36,912 nucleotides of DNA from Bifidobacterium callitrichidarum (GCF_003129905.1 NZ_QFFM01000031.1:1-36912), one strand, 5' to 3'; shown: positions 23,499 through 33,514, counted from the first letter of the stretch. Program-made: numbers and translations. The notes: generated by a model not told the origin, from the letters alone.

Positions 23499-25325
23499 TC
23501 ACATGGCGGCACGGACGGCGGAGTACATGCCGCGGACGAGCTGTTCGCGCCACTTGGACCAGCCGTATTGCTTGGTGATGGTCTCGCCGGCCGTGGCTCC
23601 GAGCGATGAGCCGTCCGCACGAGTCAGGTCGAAAAGCATGTCCAACAGCACCTTGTCATGATGCAGCCGGTCGGCCAGCTCACCCGCCACGGCAGGATCG
23701 TTCGGGTCCTTGCCGGTGGCGAATTCGGAGAGCGTCAGATGCTCGCGGACCAGCACCGTGGCCCATTCCACGATGTTCGGCGCGAAGCCCATGCGCTTGA
23801 GAATCACCGGCACATGGCGGGCGCCCTCAGCGGCATGGTCACGTACGAACGCACGCTTGCCGATGTCGTGCGTGATGCCGGCCAGCAGCAGCGCCGTGTA
23901 ATGCCCGTCGTCATACCGGCCGCCAGACGGCGTCTCACGCCCCAGACGCGAGGTGACCTCCACCATGTGGCGATCGATGGTGTACCGGTGCGCGGCCGAA
24001 GCGGACGGACGGTTGCGGATGCCCAGCCATTCGGGCATCCAACGGCCCGGAATATCCACGAAGTCGATGCTTTCCCACACGTTCATGAGCTCCGGACCGC
24101 AGGCGAGCAGTCGCACGAAAAGGGCGCGGGACTCCTCATCCCATTGGCTGTCGCGAATCGGGCAACGCTTGAGATTGACCAGCGTGGACGGATTGATGGG
24201 CAGGCCGAACTCACCGGACGCCACGGCCATGCGCAACGCCAGCTTGGCGTCGGCGGCGGGATCGACTCCGGGGGCCAGTACCAGTTCGCCCTCATGCTTG
24301 GCCACGCCGGGGGCCACCACATCGAACTGCGGGGCCTCGCGCTTGCCGCCAGCGCGCTGGGAGAACATCTGGAAGAAGGCGAATCGCGGTTTCTCATGCG
24401 TCAGCGAATGCTCAGCGCGGGAGGCCGTGGAGTCCAGCGAAAAGGAGATGCGACGGCCGATGCGGGCAAGCATCGTCTGCAGATCGTCGATGGAGTAAGC
24501 GGCGCGTTCGTTCTCCGGCCAGGTCGGGTCGGCGAGGCCCAGCATGGCGGCCACCTTGGCCTGATACGGCGTGAGCAGCAGGTTCGTATCCTTGTTCGCC
24601 ACCAAGTGGATGCAGTCACGTACATCCAGGAGACGCTCCACGGCCTCGTCGTAGCTGCCGTGCGGCCGGTCGGCCAACCAGGAGGCGGCCAGGGCGGAGA
24701 CCAGCACCGAATCGCGCAGGCCGCCGCGGGCCTCCTTGATGTCCGGCTGGTTGACGTATTGCAGTCGAGCGAACTCGTCCAAACGGGCCTTGGCGGAATC
24801 GAGCAGTTCGGGCAAACGCTTGCGCGCGGCCTTGCGCCAGCGTTCCAGAATGGACAGTGCGGTGGTCCTGATGAGTTCCGTATCCCCCGCGATGGGTTTG
24901 ACGTCCAGCCAGCCCATGGCGGCGGGCAGATCATGGTCGGTGACCTCCTCGCACTGGGCGCGCGTGCGGATGGAATGGTCGAGGTCCAGGCCGCTGTCCC
25001 ACAGGGGGTACCAGAGTTTGTTGGCGAGCTCGTTGAGCTGCTGGTCGTTCATCGCGCGGGGTTCGTAGATGATGACCAGGTCCAGGTCGGAGCTGGGGCC
25101 AATCTGCCCGCGGGCCAGGGAGCCCACCGCGGCGAAGCCGATGCCGGTGGACGGCACGGTGAAGGAGACGGCCTCACAGGCTTCACTCCACAACCGTGTG
25201 AGGCACTGCATGGCCAGTTCGGTGCGGGCCTTGCGTTTGGCCGCACCGTTGCGGTAGACGCCGTCCGCGTCCGGCTGGCTCATGTCCATGAATCGCTGCT
25301 TCAAACCATCCACTGCACTGGTCAT
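23499..25325 (-). CDS. glnD: PII nucleotidyltransferase, short form without ACT domains
   Basis: GlnD modifies the PII protein according to nitrogen status; in actinobacteria it adenylylates Tyr51 of PII. The 608-residue protein has the nucleotidyltransferase motif GSLARGQIGPSSDLDL (68-83, metal ligands Asp80 and Asp82), the conserved KEARGGLRD (197-205) and an HD domain with AGITHDIGK (His486-Asp487) that removes the group. It ends soon after the HD domain, whereas most GlnD proteins have about 800-890 residues with two C-terminal ACT domains that sense glutamine. The gene is in the usual context, after amtB and glnB on the same strand, but a terminator and a 200-base palindrome separate it from glnB. 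The start at 25325 has GAGG and AAGGAA nearby. Confidence 0.9.
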   Translation of the reverse strand: MTSAVDGLKQRFMDMSQPDADGVYRNGAAKRKARTELAMQCLTRLWSEACEAVSFTVPSTGIGFAAVGSLARGQIGPSSDLDLVIIYEPRAMNDQQLNELANKLWYPLWDSGLDLDHSIRTRAQCEEVTDHDLPAAMGWLDVKPIAGDTELIRTTALSILERWRKAARKRLPELLDSAKARLDEFARLQYVNQPDIKEARGGLRDSVLVSALAASWLADRPHGSYDEAVERLLDVRDCIHLVANKDTNLLLTPYQAKVAAMLGLADPTWPENERAAYSIDDLQTMLARIGRRISFSLDSTASRAEHSLTHEKPRFAFFQMFSQRAGGKREAPQFDVVAPGVAKHEGELVLAPGVDPAADAKLALRMAVASGEFGLPINPSTLVNLKRCPIRDSQWDEESRALFVRLLACGPELMNVWESIDFVDIPGRWMPEWLGIRNRPSASAAHRYTIDRHMVEVTSRLGRETPSGGRYDDGHYTALLLAGITHDIGKRAFVRDHAAEGARHVPVILKRMGFAPNIVEWATVLVREHLTLSEFATGKDPNDPAVAGELADRLHHDKVLLDMLFDLTRADGSSLGATAGETITKQYGWSKWREQLVRGMYSAVRAAM

Positions 25326-25375
25326 TGCCTCATTCCTTCATACGAAATTATCAGGTGGTGCGCCTCTGACGCATT

Positions 25376-25578
25376 ATCTGCGTTACAAGGGGCGGATTGA
25401 AGATTCTGCGGATGCCTATCTGCGTTACAAGGGGCTCTGAGCCACATAGACCAACACCCAAAACGGCGGAATGACATAACCGTAAAGCCTCTGATACTTG
25501 TCATTCCACCGATAAGGAGCCCCTTGTAACGCAGATAGATGTCCGGAAGACCTTCAATCCGCCCCTTGTAACGCAGAT
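25376..25578. repeat. Large palindrome with four identical 18-mers
   Basis: ATCTGCGTTACAAGGGGC occurs at 25376-25393 and 25418-25435, and its exact complement at 25519-25536 and 25561-25578. Both pairs have a 42-base period, and the bases between them also match, giving two arms of about 62 bases with roughly 87% identity. The centre holds a further inverted repeat, CGGCGGAATGAC (25464-25475) with GTCATTCCACCG (25500-25511). It fills most of the 367-base gap between glnB and glnD. A 98-codon frame across it looks like a by-product of the repeat. Confidence 0.9.
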
Positions 25579-25604
25579 GGTCCGCATTCGTCACGCGGTA
25601 TACG

Positions 25605-25643
25605 AAAAATCCCCGCACGGCGGCTAGCGCGACATGCGGGGAT
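25605..25643 (-). terminator. Rho-independent terminator of amtB-glnB
   Basis: On the minus strand ATCCCCGCA and TGCGGGGAT form a 9-bp stem followed by a run of five T (25605-25609, the first T shared with the stem). It lies about 50 bases after the glnB stop and separates the amtB-glnB transcript from glnD. Confidence 0.85.
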
Positions 25644-25692
25644 CTGCCTTGTTTGATAATCCGAACCCCTAGGGAGAGGAACGGACGCCTTA

Positions 25693-27328
<1,636 letters not shown>

Positions 27329-27453
27329 GTCTACCTCCCTCTCTTTCAGCTCACGGCGCCGGAACCGCGGGATGCGGCCGGCGTCTTTGTACTCACTTTG
27401 CCGTCCCCCTCTCGGGGGCTAACAGTTCGTCAGTAAATGCCCGCATCATTTTG

Positions 27454-27474
27454 GTTTCGTTACGGCAAGTTACG
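27454..27474. promoter_or_regulatory. Candidate nitrogen-control site upstream of amtB
   Basis: CGTTACGGCAAGTTACG contains two GTTACG copies 10 bases apart and is preceded by GTTT. The arrangement loosely resembles the GTnAC/GAAAC repeats bound by GlnR in other actinobacteria. It lies about 130 bases before amtB. No clear promoter boxes were found beside it. Confidence 0.3.
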
Positions 27475-27548
27475 CGATTGTTAATCACGACGGGATCGTT
27501 CTGGACAGTCCGGCCGGTCGATTCCGGCGTGATTCCAACGGATATGAG

Positions 27549-27586
27549 AAGGCCCCGAACATGTTTCGAACATGATTCGGGGCCTT
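27549..27586 (-). terminator. Long stem-loop between ftsY and amtB
   Basis: AAGGCCCCGAA (27549-27559) pairs with TTCGGGGCCTT (27576-27586), and CATGTT with AACATG continues the stem to a 3-base loop, with one bulged base, about 17 bp in all. It follows ftsY by about 105 bases on the minus strand and should stop read-through into amtB. The T-run is short. Confidence 0.65.
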
Positions 27587-27690
27587 GGTTTGGGCTGGTT
27601 GCGGCGTTTCGGGCGTTCACAACGTGGACGCCGCAGAGCTTGGACGATACGTCTGGATGACGTCTCACCCGCGCTTTGCCTTGGCGGTGC

Positions 27691-29226
27691 TTAGGCGAGG
27701 ATGCCGTCCACGAAGCCTTCCGGGTCGAAGGGGGCGAGGTCGTCCGGGCCTTCGCCGAGGCCCACGAGCTTGACCGGCACGCCGAGCTCCTTCTGCACGG
27801 AAATCACGATACCGCCCTTGGCGGAGCCGTCCAGCTTGGAGAGCACCACACCGGTGATGCCGATGGCCTCGGCGAACACCTTGGCCTGGGTCATGCCGTT
27901 CTGGCCGGTGGTGGCGTCCAGCACGAGCAGCACCTCATCCACCGGCAGGTTCTTCTCGGTGACGCGGCGAATCTTGCCGAGCTCATCCATGAGGTTGGAC
28001 TTGTTCTGCAGACGGCCGGCCGTGTCGATGATGAGCACGTCCGCATTGGCCTCCTTGGCCTTGGCGGCGGCCTCGAAGGCCACGGAGGCCGGGTCGGCGC
28101 CGTCCTTGTCCGAACGGACCACGGGCACGTTCACGCGGGCGCCCCACGTTTCAAGCTGATCGGCGGCGGCGGCACGGAAGGTGTCGGCGGCACCCAGCAC
28201 CACCTGCTTGCCTTCGGCAACGAAGAGTCGGGCCAGCTTGCCGGCCGTGGTGGTCTTGCCGGTGCCGTTGACGCCCACCATGATGATGACGGACGGCTTG
28301 TTGGCACCCGGCTTCTCGGCGTTGAGACGACGATCCGTGTCGCGGCCCACCAGGTCGAGCAGCTTCTCCTTGAGGGTGGCGCGCACCTCGGCCGGGTCGG
28401 CCTTGCCGGTGATGCGGGCGTCGGTACGCAGGTCGTCGACCAGCTGGCCGGATGCGTCGGCGCCCACGTCCGCAAGCAGCAGCGTGTCCTCGACGTCCTC
28501 CCAGTCGGCTTCGGAGAGGTTGTCCTTGGTGAGGATGGAGAACAGGGCCTTGCCGAACGGGTTGCTTGACTTGGCGAGCTTGGCCTTAAGACGGGTCAGG
28601 CGGGAGCCGATGGACTCGGGAGCTTCGGGCTTGGCCGGCACGGGGGCAGGGGTTGGCTCGGGCTCGGCGATGGGCTCAGCGGGGGCCGGAGTCGGCTCGG
28701 GTTCGGCGGACTCGGGTTCAGTTACAGGCTCAGCGGGCGCCGGGGCGGGTTCAGGCTCAGATGCCGCGGTCTCCTCGGCTGCGGTCGGCTCGATCGGCTG
28801 GGATTCCTCAGCCTCTTCCGACCCGGTAGGTTCGGCAGCGGCCTCCTCACCGGACTCGGCCGATTCCTCCGTGGCCTCGGACTCTGTCTGCTCGACGTCC
28901 GATGCGGCGGATTCATCACCCTCGGAGCCCTCGGATGCGGACGTTTCAGCAGGCTCCGCGGCAGGTTCAACCGGAGCGGTTGCAGAGGATTCGGCTTGTG
29001 CGGCTGCGGCAGCGGCCTGCGCAGCCTTGGCCTCTTCGGCTTCGGCGGCCAGTCGCGCGTCGGCGGCAGCCTTGGCGTCGCGGGTCTTTTTGTCCTCCGG
29101 GGCGGCCTGGCCCAGGGCGCGGTCCAGATCGCGCTTGCGGGACTTGGACCACCATACGCTGGCGACGACCAGGATGACCGCCACCACAATCACGCCGATA
29201 ACGGCCAATACAGTATTCATATCCAT
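27691..29226 (-). CDS. ftsY: Signal recognition particle receptor
   Basis: FtsY is the membrane-bound GTPase that docks ribosome-SRP complexes at the translocon. The 511-residue protein has an N-terminal membrane helix (about 4-26), a basic patch, a long acidic Ala/Glu/Pro-rich A domain to about residue 205, then the NG domain. The G motifs are GVNGTGKTTTAGKLA, DTFRAAAADQLE, IIDTAGRLQNK and SKLDGSAKGG. The hydrophobic N-terminus and long acidic region are usual for actinobacterial FtsY. Two in-frame ATGs, at 29226 and 29220, are possible; neither has a strong ribosome site. It is divergent from the TetR gene. The ftsY-amtB-glnB-glnD order is common in actinobacteria. Confidence 0.96.
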   Translation of the reverse strand: MDMNTVLAVIGVIVVAVILVVASVWWSKSRKRDLDRALGQAAPEDKKTRDAKAAADARLAAEAEEAKAAQAAAAAAQAESSATAPVEPAAEPAETSASEGSEGDESAASDVEQTESEATEESAESGEEAAAEPTGSEEAEESQPIEPTAAEETAASEPEPAPAPAEPVTEPESAEPEPTPAPAEPIAEPEPTPAPVPAKPEAPESIGSRLTRLKAKLAKSSNPFGKALFSILTKDNLSEADWEDVEDTLLLADVGADASGQLVDDLRTDARITGKADPAEVRATLKEKLLDLVGRDTDRRLNAEKPGANKPSVIIMVGVNGTGKTTTAGKLARLFVAEGKQVVLGAADTFRAAAADQLETWGARVNVPVVRSDKDGADPASVAFEAAAKAKEANADVLIIDTAGRLQNKSNLMDELGKIRRVTEKNLPVDEVLLVLDATTGQNGMTQAKVFAEAIGITGVVLSKLDGSAKGGIVISVQKELGVPVKLVGLGEGPDDLAPFDPEGFVDGILA

Positions 29227-29314
29227 GTCTCAAAGTCTAGCCCGCGCCCGGAATCAAGCGGTTTCCTTGTTGGTGCCGGAATCGGCATGGGCTTTGTTTT
29301 GACCACCCTGAGCC

Positions 29315-29351
29315 AACCTTGCCGCCAGCTCCCCCGGCAAAGGAAACCAAG
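29315..29351 (+). repeat. Partial copy of the dispersed repeat
   Basis: Only the right half is recognisable (GCCGCCAGCTCCCCCGGCAA, followed by a degraded GGAAACCAAG). The hairpin is damaged. It lies between ftsY and the TetR gene. Confidence 0.45.
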
Positions 29352-29380
29352 AAGAAGTCCACGAATGCCGGTTCCGTGCG

Positions 29381-30172
29381 ATGGCTATGCTGAAACGCAT
29401 GGCACATTCTTCACGTATGACATCGCTGCAGCGCCGTGAACAGCTCATTGCGGTGGGGCGTTCGCTGTTCGCGGCCAAAGGCTTCGAGGCGGTGAGCGTC
29501 GAGGAGATCGCCGCGCACGCCAAGGTGTCCAAGCCGATCGTCTACGAGCATTTCGGCGGCAAGGAGGGCCTGTACGCGGTGATCGTGGACCGCGAGATGC
29601 GTGCGCTGACCAGCGTGCTCACCGCCGCGCTGGACGACCCGGACGTTCATCCGCGCCGAATCGTGGAGCGCACCGCACTGGCGCTGCTCACCTATATCGA
29701 GGAAAATGCCGAGGGATTCCAGGTGCTCGTGCGCGACTCCCCCAGCACCGACCCGTCGGGTTCGTTCAGCTCGTTGCTGGGCGACATCTCACTGCGCGTG
29801 GAGGACATCCTCTCCGAAACGTTCAAGCGGCAGAAGCTCTCCGTCAAGGGCGTGCCGTATTACGCGCAGATGCTCGTGGGCATGACCGTGTTCACCGGCC
29901 AGTACTGGGCGGACCGGCCGAAAGTGAGCAAGGAGCAGCTGGCGGCGTACATCGTAGATCTGGCATGGCACGGCCTGAGCCGGCTCAATTCCAAGCCGCA
30001 GCTGCTGTTCGAGGGCGCGAAGGCGGAGAAGCGACAGCGGAAGGACGGCGGAGTCGCGGCTACGGAATCATCGGAACCGCCGGAATCGGACGAATCGGTA
30101 GAGCCGACGGAGCCAGCGGAATCGGACGGCACAGATGAGGCCGTTCCGGAAGCGTCGCCGGCAACCGACTGA
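29381..30172 (+). CDS. TetR-family transcriptional regulator
   Basis: A 263-residue one-component regulator with an N-terminal helix-turn-helix (VEEIAAHAKVSKPIVYEHFG, about residues 40-59) and an all-helical ligand-binding domain to about residue 215. Beyond this is a tail of about 50 residues dominated by Glu, Ser, Pro and Thr, which most family members lack. Possible starts are 29381, 29387, 29399 and 29417; none has a clear ribosome site, so the N-terminus may be up to 12 residues shorter. It is divergent from ftsY, and no obvious target gene is adjacent. Ligand and regulon are unknown. Confidence 0.85.
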   Translation: MAMLKRMAHSSRMTSLQRREQLIAVGRSLFAAKGFEAVSVEEIAAHAKVSKPIVYEHFGGKEGLYAVIVDREMRALTSVLTAALDDPDVHPRRIVERTALALLTYIEENAEGFQVLVRDSPSTDPSGSFSSLLGDISLRVEDILSETFKRQKLSVKGVPYYAQMLVGMTVFTGQYWADRPKVSKEQLAAYIVDLAWHGLSRLNSKPQLLFEGAKAEKRQRKDGGVAATESSEPPESDESVEPTEPAESDGTDEAVPEASPATD

Positions 30173-30484
30173 CCCGCGCACAACGCACCGGCGAATCCCA
30201 AGTCCCGCCCAAGTCAGGATTGGGGAAAAACCGGAAAGACTCTTTAAACCGAAATCGGTACGCATTCGGCTGGACTACCCCTCAGTCGCCTCCGGCGCCA
30301 GCCCCCCCCTGATAAGAGGAGCCAAGACGTGGAGACGCCATTGGTCCAGAAAATCCGGGATGCAGAATGTGTAGTCAGGGCGTCAACTTACGTAACGGCC
30401 TGCCGCACCGGAAACCCAAGTGCTACGGTTTGAACAGTAACAACGCACACGCTTGATGAGAATATGTGAGGACGACAGACTGCT
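30173..30484. other. Gap between TetR and glycosyltransferase genes
   Basis: The 312 bases contain one dispersed repeat (30272-30326). A TTGAAC at 30430-30435 might be a -35 box for the glycosyltransferase, but I find no matching -10 box. No gene is visible. Confidence 0.4.
30272..30326 (+). repeat. Dispersed two-hairpin intergenic repeat, copy 2
   Basis: It begins GGACTACCCCTCAGTCGCC and ends GAGGAGCCAAG. Both hairpins are weakened by changes relative to the copies at 2957 and 36860. It is in the same orientation as the others. Confidence 0.7.
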
Positions 30485-31519
30485 ATGGCCACCACGGCGA
30501 AAACGCTAACCTTTGTGATCCCCGCATACAATATGGAGTCCTACCTTGACCGCTGCGTCAATTCCGTGCTTTCCGCCACGGACGCGCGCGACGTCGAAGT
30601 GCTGATCGTGGACGACGGCTCCAAAGACGGCACACTGGAATACGCGAAGAAGCTGGAACGCAACAATCCGGGCATCGTGCGCGCGATTCATCAGGAGAAC
30701 AAGGGCCACGGCGGTGCGGTGAACACCGGCATCGCGGCGGCCACCGGCATGTATGTCAAGGTGGTGGACGCGGACGACTGGGTGGATCCGCAGGCCATCG
30801 ACACCGTGCTGGCCACGCTGCGCGCTCAGCGCGAGACCGCCGAGCCCATCGACATGCTGGTGACCAACTACGTCTACGACAAGGTGGCCAAGCGGCACAA
30901 GCACACCGTGAACTTCCGTCGTGTCATGGAATCCGGCCGCGTGCTCGGCTGGGATGATCTGGGTCATTTCGGCCTGGCGCAGTACATCATCATGCATGCG
31001 CTCACCTTCCGCACGCAGGTGGTGCGCGACTCCGGCCTCAAGCTGCCGGAGCACACGTTCTACGTGGACTTCTACTACTCCTACCAACCGTTCCCGTGGG
31101 TACGCCGGATCCAGTACCTCGACGTGCCGTTCTACCACTACTTCATCGGCCGCGAAGGCCAGAGCGTGCAGACGGACGTGATGATTCGTCGCGTGGACCA
31201 GCTGAGGCTCGTCAACCGGCTCATGACGGAAGCGACCCCCGAGAAGGGCACGGTGCCGGACGGCCTGTACCGGTACATGATCCACTTCCTGGCCATCGAA
31301 TCGTGCGTGACCTCGGTGTTCCTCATTCTCTCGCGCGAGCCGGAGAACTACACCAAGAAACGCGAGCTGTGGGAGGCCATCGACGCCTATTCGCCCGCCA
31401 TCGGGCGTGACGTGCGCGCCAAGCTGATGTCCCGCGCGATCAACCTGCCCGGTTCCGTAGGCCGCTGGGCCGTGCGCAACGGGTACACCATCGCGGAAAA
31501 GGTCGTCGGTTTCAACTGA
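30485..31519 (+). CDS. Family 2 glycosyltransferase
   Basis: A 344-residue GT2 (GT-A fold) enzyme that transfers a sugar from a nucleotide donor, probably to a surface glycan or lipid. The N-terminal fold is classic: TLTFVIPAYNMESYLDRCVN (8-27), VEVLIVDDGSKDGT (37-50) and the metal-binding VVDADDWVD (about 93-101). No membrane segment is evident, so it is likely cytoplasmic or peripheral. The start at 30485 has GAGGAC 12 bases upstream, a rather long spacing. It stands alone between the TetR gene and a convergent dipeptidase, so context does not show donor, acceptor or product. Confidence 0.88.
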   Translation: MATTAKTLTFVIPAYNMESYLDRCVNSVLSATDARDVEVLIVDDGSKDGTLEYAKKLERNNPGIVRAIHQENKGHGGAVNTGIAAATGMYVKVVDADDWVDPQAIDTVLATLRAQRETAEPIDMLVTNYVYDKVAKRHKHTVNFRRVMESGRVLGWDDLGHFGLAQYIIMHALTFRTQVVRDSGLKLPEHTFYVDFYYSYQPFPWVRRIQYLDVPFYHYFIGREGQSVQTDVMIRRVDQLRLVNRLMTEATPEKGTVPDGLYRYMIHFLAIESCVTSVFLILSREPENYTKKRELWEAIDAYSPAIGRDVRAKLMSRAINLPGSVGRWAVRNGYTIAEKVVGFN

Positions 31520-31532
31520 TCTGTGCAGTCGA

Positions 31533-31579
31533 AAAGCCGGGGCGATTCGGTGAATAAGGTGCCGAATCGCCCCGGCTTT
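31533..31579. terminator. Bidirectional terminator, glycosyltransferase and dipeptidase
   Basis: AAAGCCGGGGCGATTCGG (31533-31550) and CCGAATCGCCCCGGCTTT (31562-31579) are perfect 18-base arms around an 11-base loop, lying between two convergent genes. The terminal A and T bases allow it to act on both strands. Confidence 0.85.
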
Positions 31580-31586
31580 CTGGCAA

Positions 31587-33314
31587 TCACGCCCAGCGGT
31601 CGGACATGGCGAAGCTGTTGTGCATGAGGTTGCTGGACGTGTACAGCACGCTGTTCAGCAGTTTGGCGGTATGCTCGCGCAGGTACTCGCCCGTCTCGCC
31701 GTTGGCCTCCTCAAGCACCGCGACGGCCGCACGCACGTCTCCCGTATTCTCCTCGGTGTAGCCGTCCTCGATGATTCGTTCGTCCGTGCGCTCCACCAGC
31801 TGATGACCGAACGCGCGCACCCGCTCGATGTACCCGTTGATCGCGCTGTTGGTCTCATACCAGTGCGCATCCGCGATGACCGCGATGAGGCGGTTCGTCC
31901 AGTACAGGTTGCCGGTGGAGACCTCAGGCGTGGTATCGCGCAGGTAGGCGGGCGTGTCGTCCACGTTCGCGTAGAACGGGGCGATCGTGGTGAACGGGCC
32001 GGAACCGAACGAAACCCACATCACCGTGCGATTGCAGGCCGGCGCGTACGGGCGAATCTGCAGCGCCACCATGTGTCCGGTGCGGTTCACACCGATCGGA
32101 CGGTAGCGGTGACGGGTCTCCGGCGTGCCTTTGGTGCCGTACGGGTCATACGGTGTGCCTTCGAAGTGGGAGGAGAGCAGGAAGTCCACGTCCTCGAGCG
32201 TCACCTTGTCCTCGGGCACGCGGCACCACGGGATGTCGTCGGATTCCGGCGTGTACCGGGCGGCGGGCGAGTCCCAGTCCTCGCTGGGGTTGAGGTGACG
32301 CTGCATGTACCAGGCGCGCGGCGTGTTGTAGATATGGTCCTTCGGCGTGGTGGCACCGAACGCCTTGCGCGGATTGAAGCGGCGGGGCAGAGCGGCCACG
32401 AGCGCAGCGATCTGGCCGTCACGGCTGTCGCCGCCGTTTGGCGACGTGGATTCGGCACTCACATGAGCGGAAACCGCGGCGGCACGACGGGCGGAATGGG
32501 CCCCGGCGCTGACAGCGGCACCGGCGGATGCTGTCGACCCGAAACCGGCACTGTGAGCATGACGGCCGCCGGACGTTCCGGGAACGCCCATAGTGCGGTC
32601 AAGGTGATACTTGACCATGAACTCGCGCAGATCCGCGCTGCACATGTACTCGCGCTGCCTGCCGAAGGCATCGGCCAGATCGAAGTCGTCGATGCCCAGC
32701 TGGTTGGGGATGGTGGCGTAACAGTCATCCGGCACGCGGCGGGCGATCCAGTGGTGGCCGCCGATGGTCTCGACGTACCAGATCTCGTCCACGTCCGAGA
32801 TGATCACGCCGTTCGACTCGTACGTGCCGTACGTCTCAAGCAGTTCGCCGAGCCGGACCACACCCTCGCGCGCGGTCTTCACGTACGGCAGCACAAGGGT
32901 GATGATGTCCTCCTCGCCGATGCCGCCGGGCTGTTCGGGGCGGTAGTCCTCATCCCCCGGCTCACCTTGGGCGGGCTTCAGCTCAACCATCGGGTCCGCG
33001 CCAAGCACACGTTCGTTGACGGCGATGGTTTCGGTGGCGCTCATCGCCACATTGTGTTCGTTCGCGCCCGCTTCGGCCAGGATGCCGCGGTTGTTGAGGA
33101 CGTTCGGGGCGATGGTGTACCGGCACGGGTCGTCCGGCAGGTCAATCTCGACGTGACTCAGCACGCTCCTGTAATGACGGGGCTGGTCTTCCGGGGCGAC
33201 GACCACGAGGCGCTTGGGATCGTACCGGCCGGAGCCGGAATCGTCGTCGCGGGCGATGATGGTGGAGCCGTCGTAGCTGGCGTTCTTGCCGATGAGGATG
33301 GTAGTGCATGACAT
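31587..33314 (-). CDS. C69-family dipeptidase
   Basis: A 575-residue N-terminal-nucleophile dipeptidase of the PepD/C69 family, which hydrolyses a broad range of dipeptides in the cytoplasm. I choose the ATG at 33314 because it places the conserved nucleophile at Cys3 (MSCTTILIGKNASYDGSTII), the residue exposed when the two preceding residues are removed; the open frame to 33527 would bury it and crosses the upstream RNA-like element. Further family motifs are DEIWYVETIGGHHWIARRVP and ANVDDTPAYLR. Between these, roughly residues 245-295, is a low-complexity Ala/Ser/Gly/His-rich insert not expected in the family (lactobacillar PepD has about 470 residues). The ribosome site is weak (AGAGTGG). 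Confidence 0.9.
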   Translation of the reverse strand: MSCTTILIGKNASYDGSTIIARDDDSGSGRYDPKRLVVVAPEDQPRHYRSVLSHVEIDLPDDPCRYTIAPNVLNNRGILAEAGANEHNVAMSATETIAVNERVLGADPMVELKPAQGEPGDEDYRPEQPGGIGEEDIITLVLPYVKTAREGVVRLGELLETYGTYESNGVIISDVDEIWYVETIGGHHWIARRVPDDCYATIPNQLGIDDFDLADAFGRQREYMCSADLREFMVKYHLDRTMGVPGTSGGRHAHSAGFGSTASAGAAVSAGAHSARRAAAVSAHVSAESTSPNGGDSRDGQIAALVAALPRRFNPRKAFGATTPKDHIYNTPRAWYMQRHLNPSEDWDSPAARYTPESDDIPWCRVPEDKVTLEDVDFLLSSHFEGTPYDPYGTKGTPETRHRYRPIGVNRTGHMVALQIRPYAPACNRTVMWVSFGSGPFTTIAPFYANVDDTPAYLRDTTPEVSTGNLYWTNRLIAVIADAHWYETNSAINGYIERVRAFGHQLVERTDERIIEDGYTEENTGDVRAAVAVLEEANGETGEYLREHTAKLLNSVLYTSSNLMHNSFAMSDRWA

Positions 33315-33360
33315 GCCGACCACTCTAGGCGGTCGAAGTGTGTTTAGAGCGTATGGAACC

Positions 33361-33514
33361 TGCATTCCCATGAAATTCTCAGCTAACGCACACGCCATGC
33401 CGAGACTGGTGTTGTTATATGTAATCACGGCCGCAAGCCCGCAATAATTGAATCCTTCTTCTTCTCTTCCTCTTTCTTCTCTCTCGAAGCCCGGTTCACC
33501 GCCGGGCTTTGTCT
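33361..33514 (+). ncRNA. Candidate small RNA with terminator, left copy
   Basis: This element matches, in inverted orientation, the one at 33866-34013. Shared parts in order: a 5' block beginning TGCATTCCCATGAA and continuing to CGCACACG (about 31 of 36 bases identical), a variable part, TTATATG followed by AATCACGGC and GCAAGCC, a pyrimidine tract (33453-33485), and the hairpin AAGCCCGG/CCGGGCTT (33487-33509) followed by TTTGTCTGTTGTT. It lies between the divergent dipeptidase and tRNA-Lys. A 25-codon frame (33370-33447) could alternatively encode a leader peptide, but there is no ribosome site and the frame is not kept in the second copy. No clear promoter was found. I do not recognise the family. 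Confidence 0.5.

Noticed and set aside
25322..25618. 98-codon minus-strand gene across the palindrome
   Set aside because: It consists of the translated repeats (LRYKG twice and their antisense), has no family match and overlaps the glnD start.
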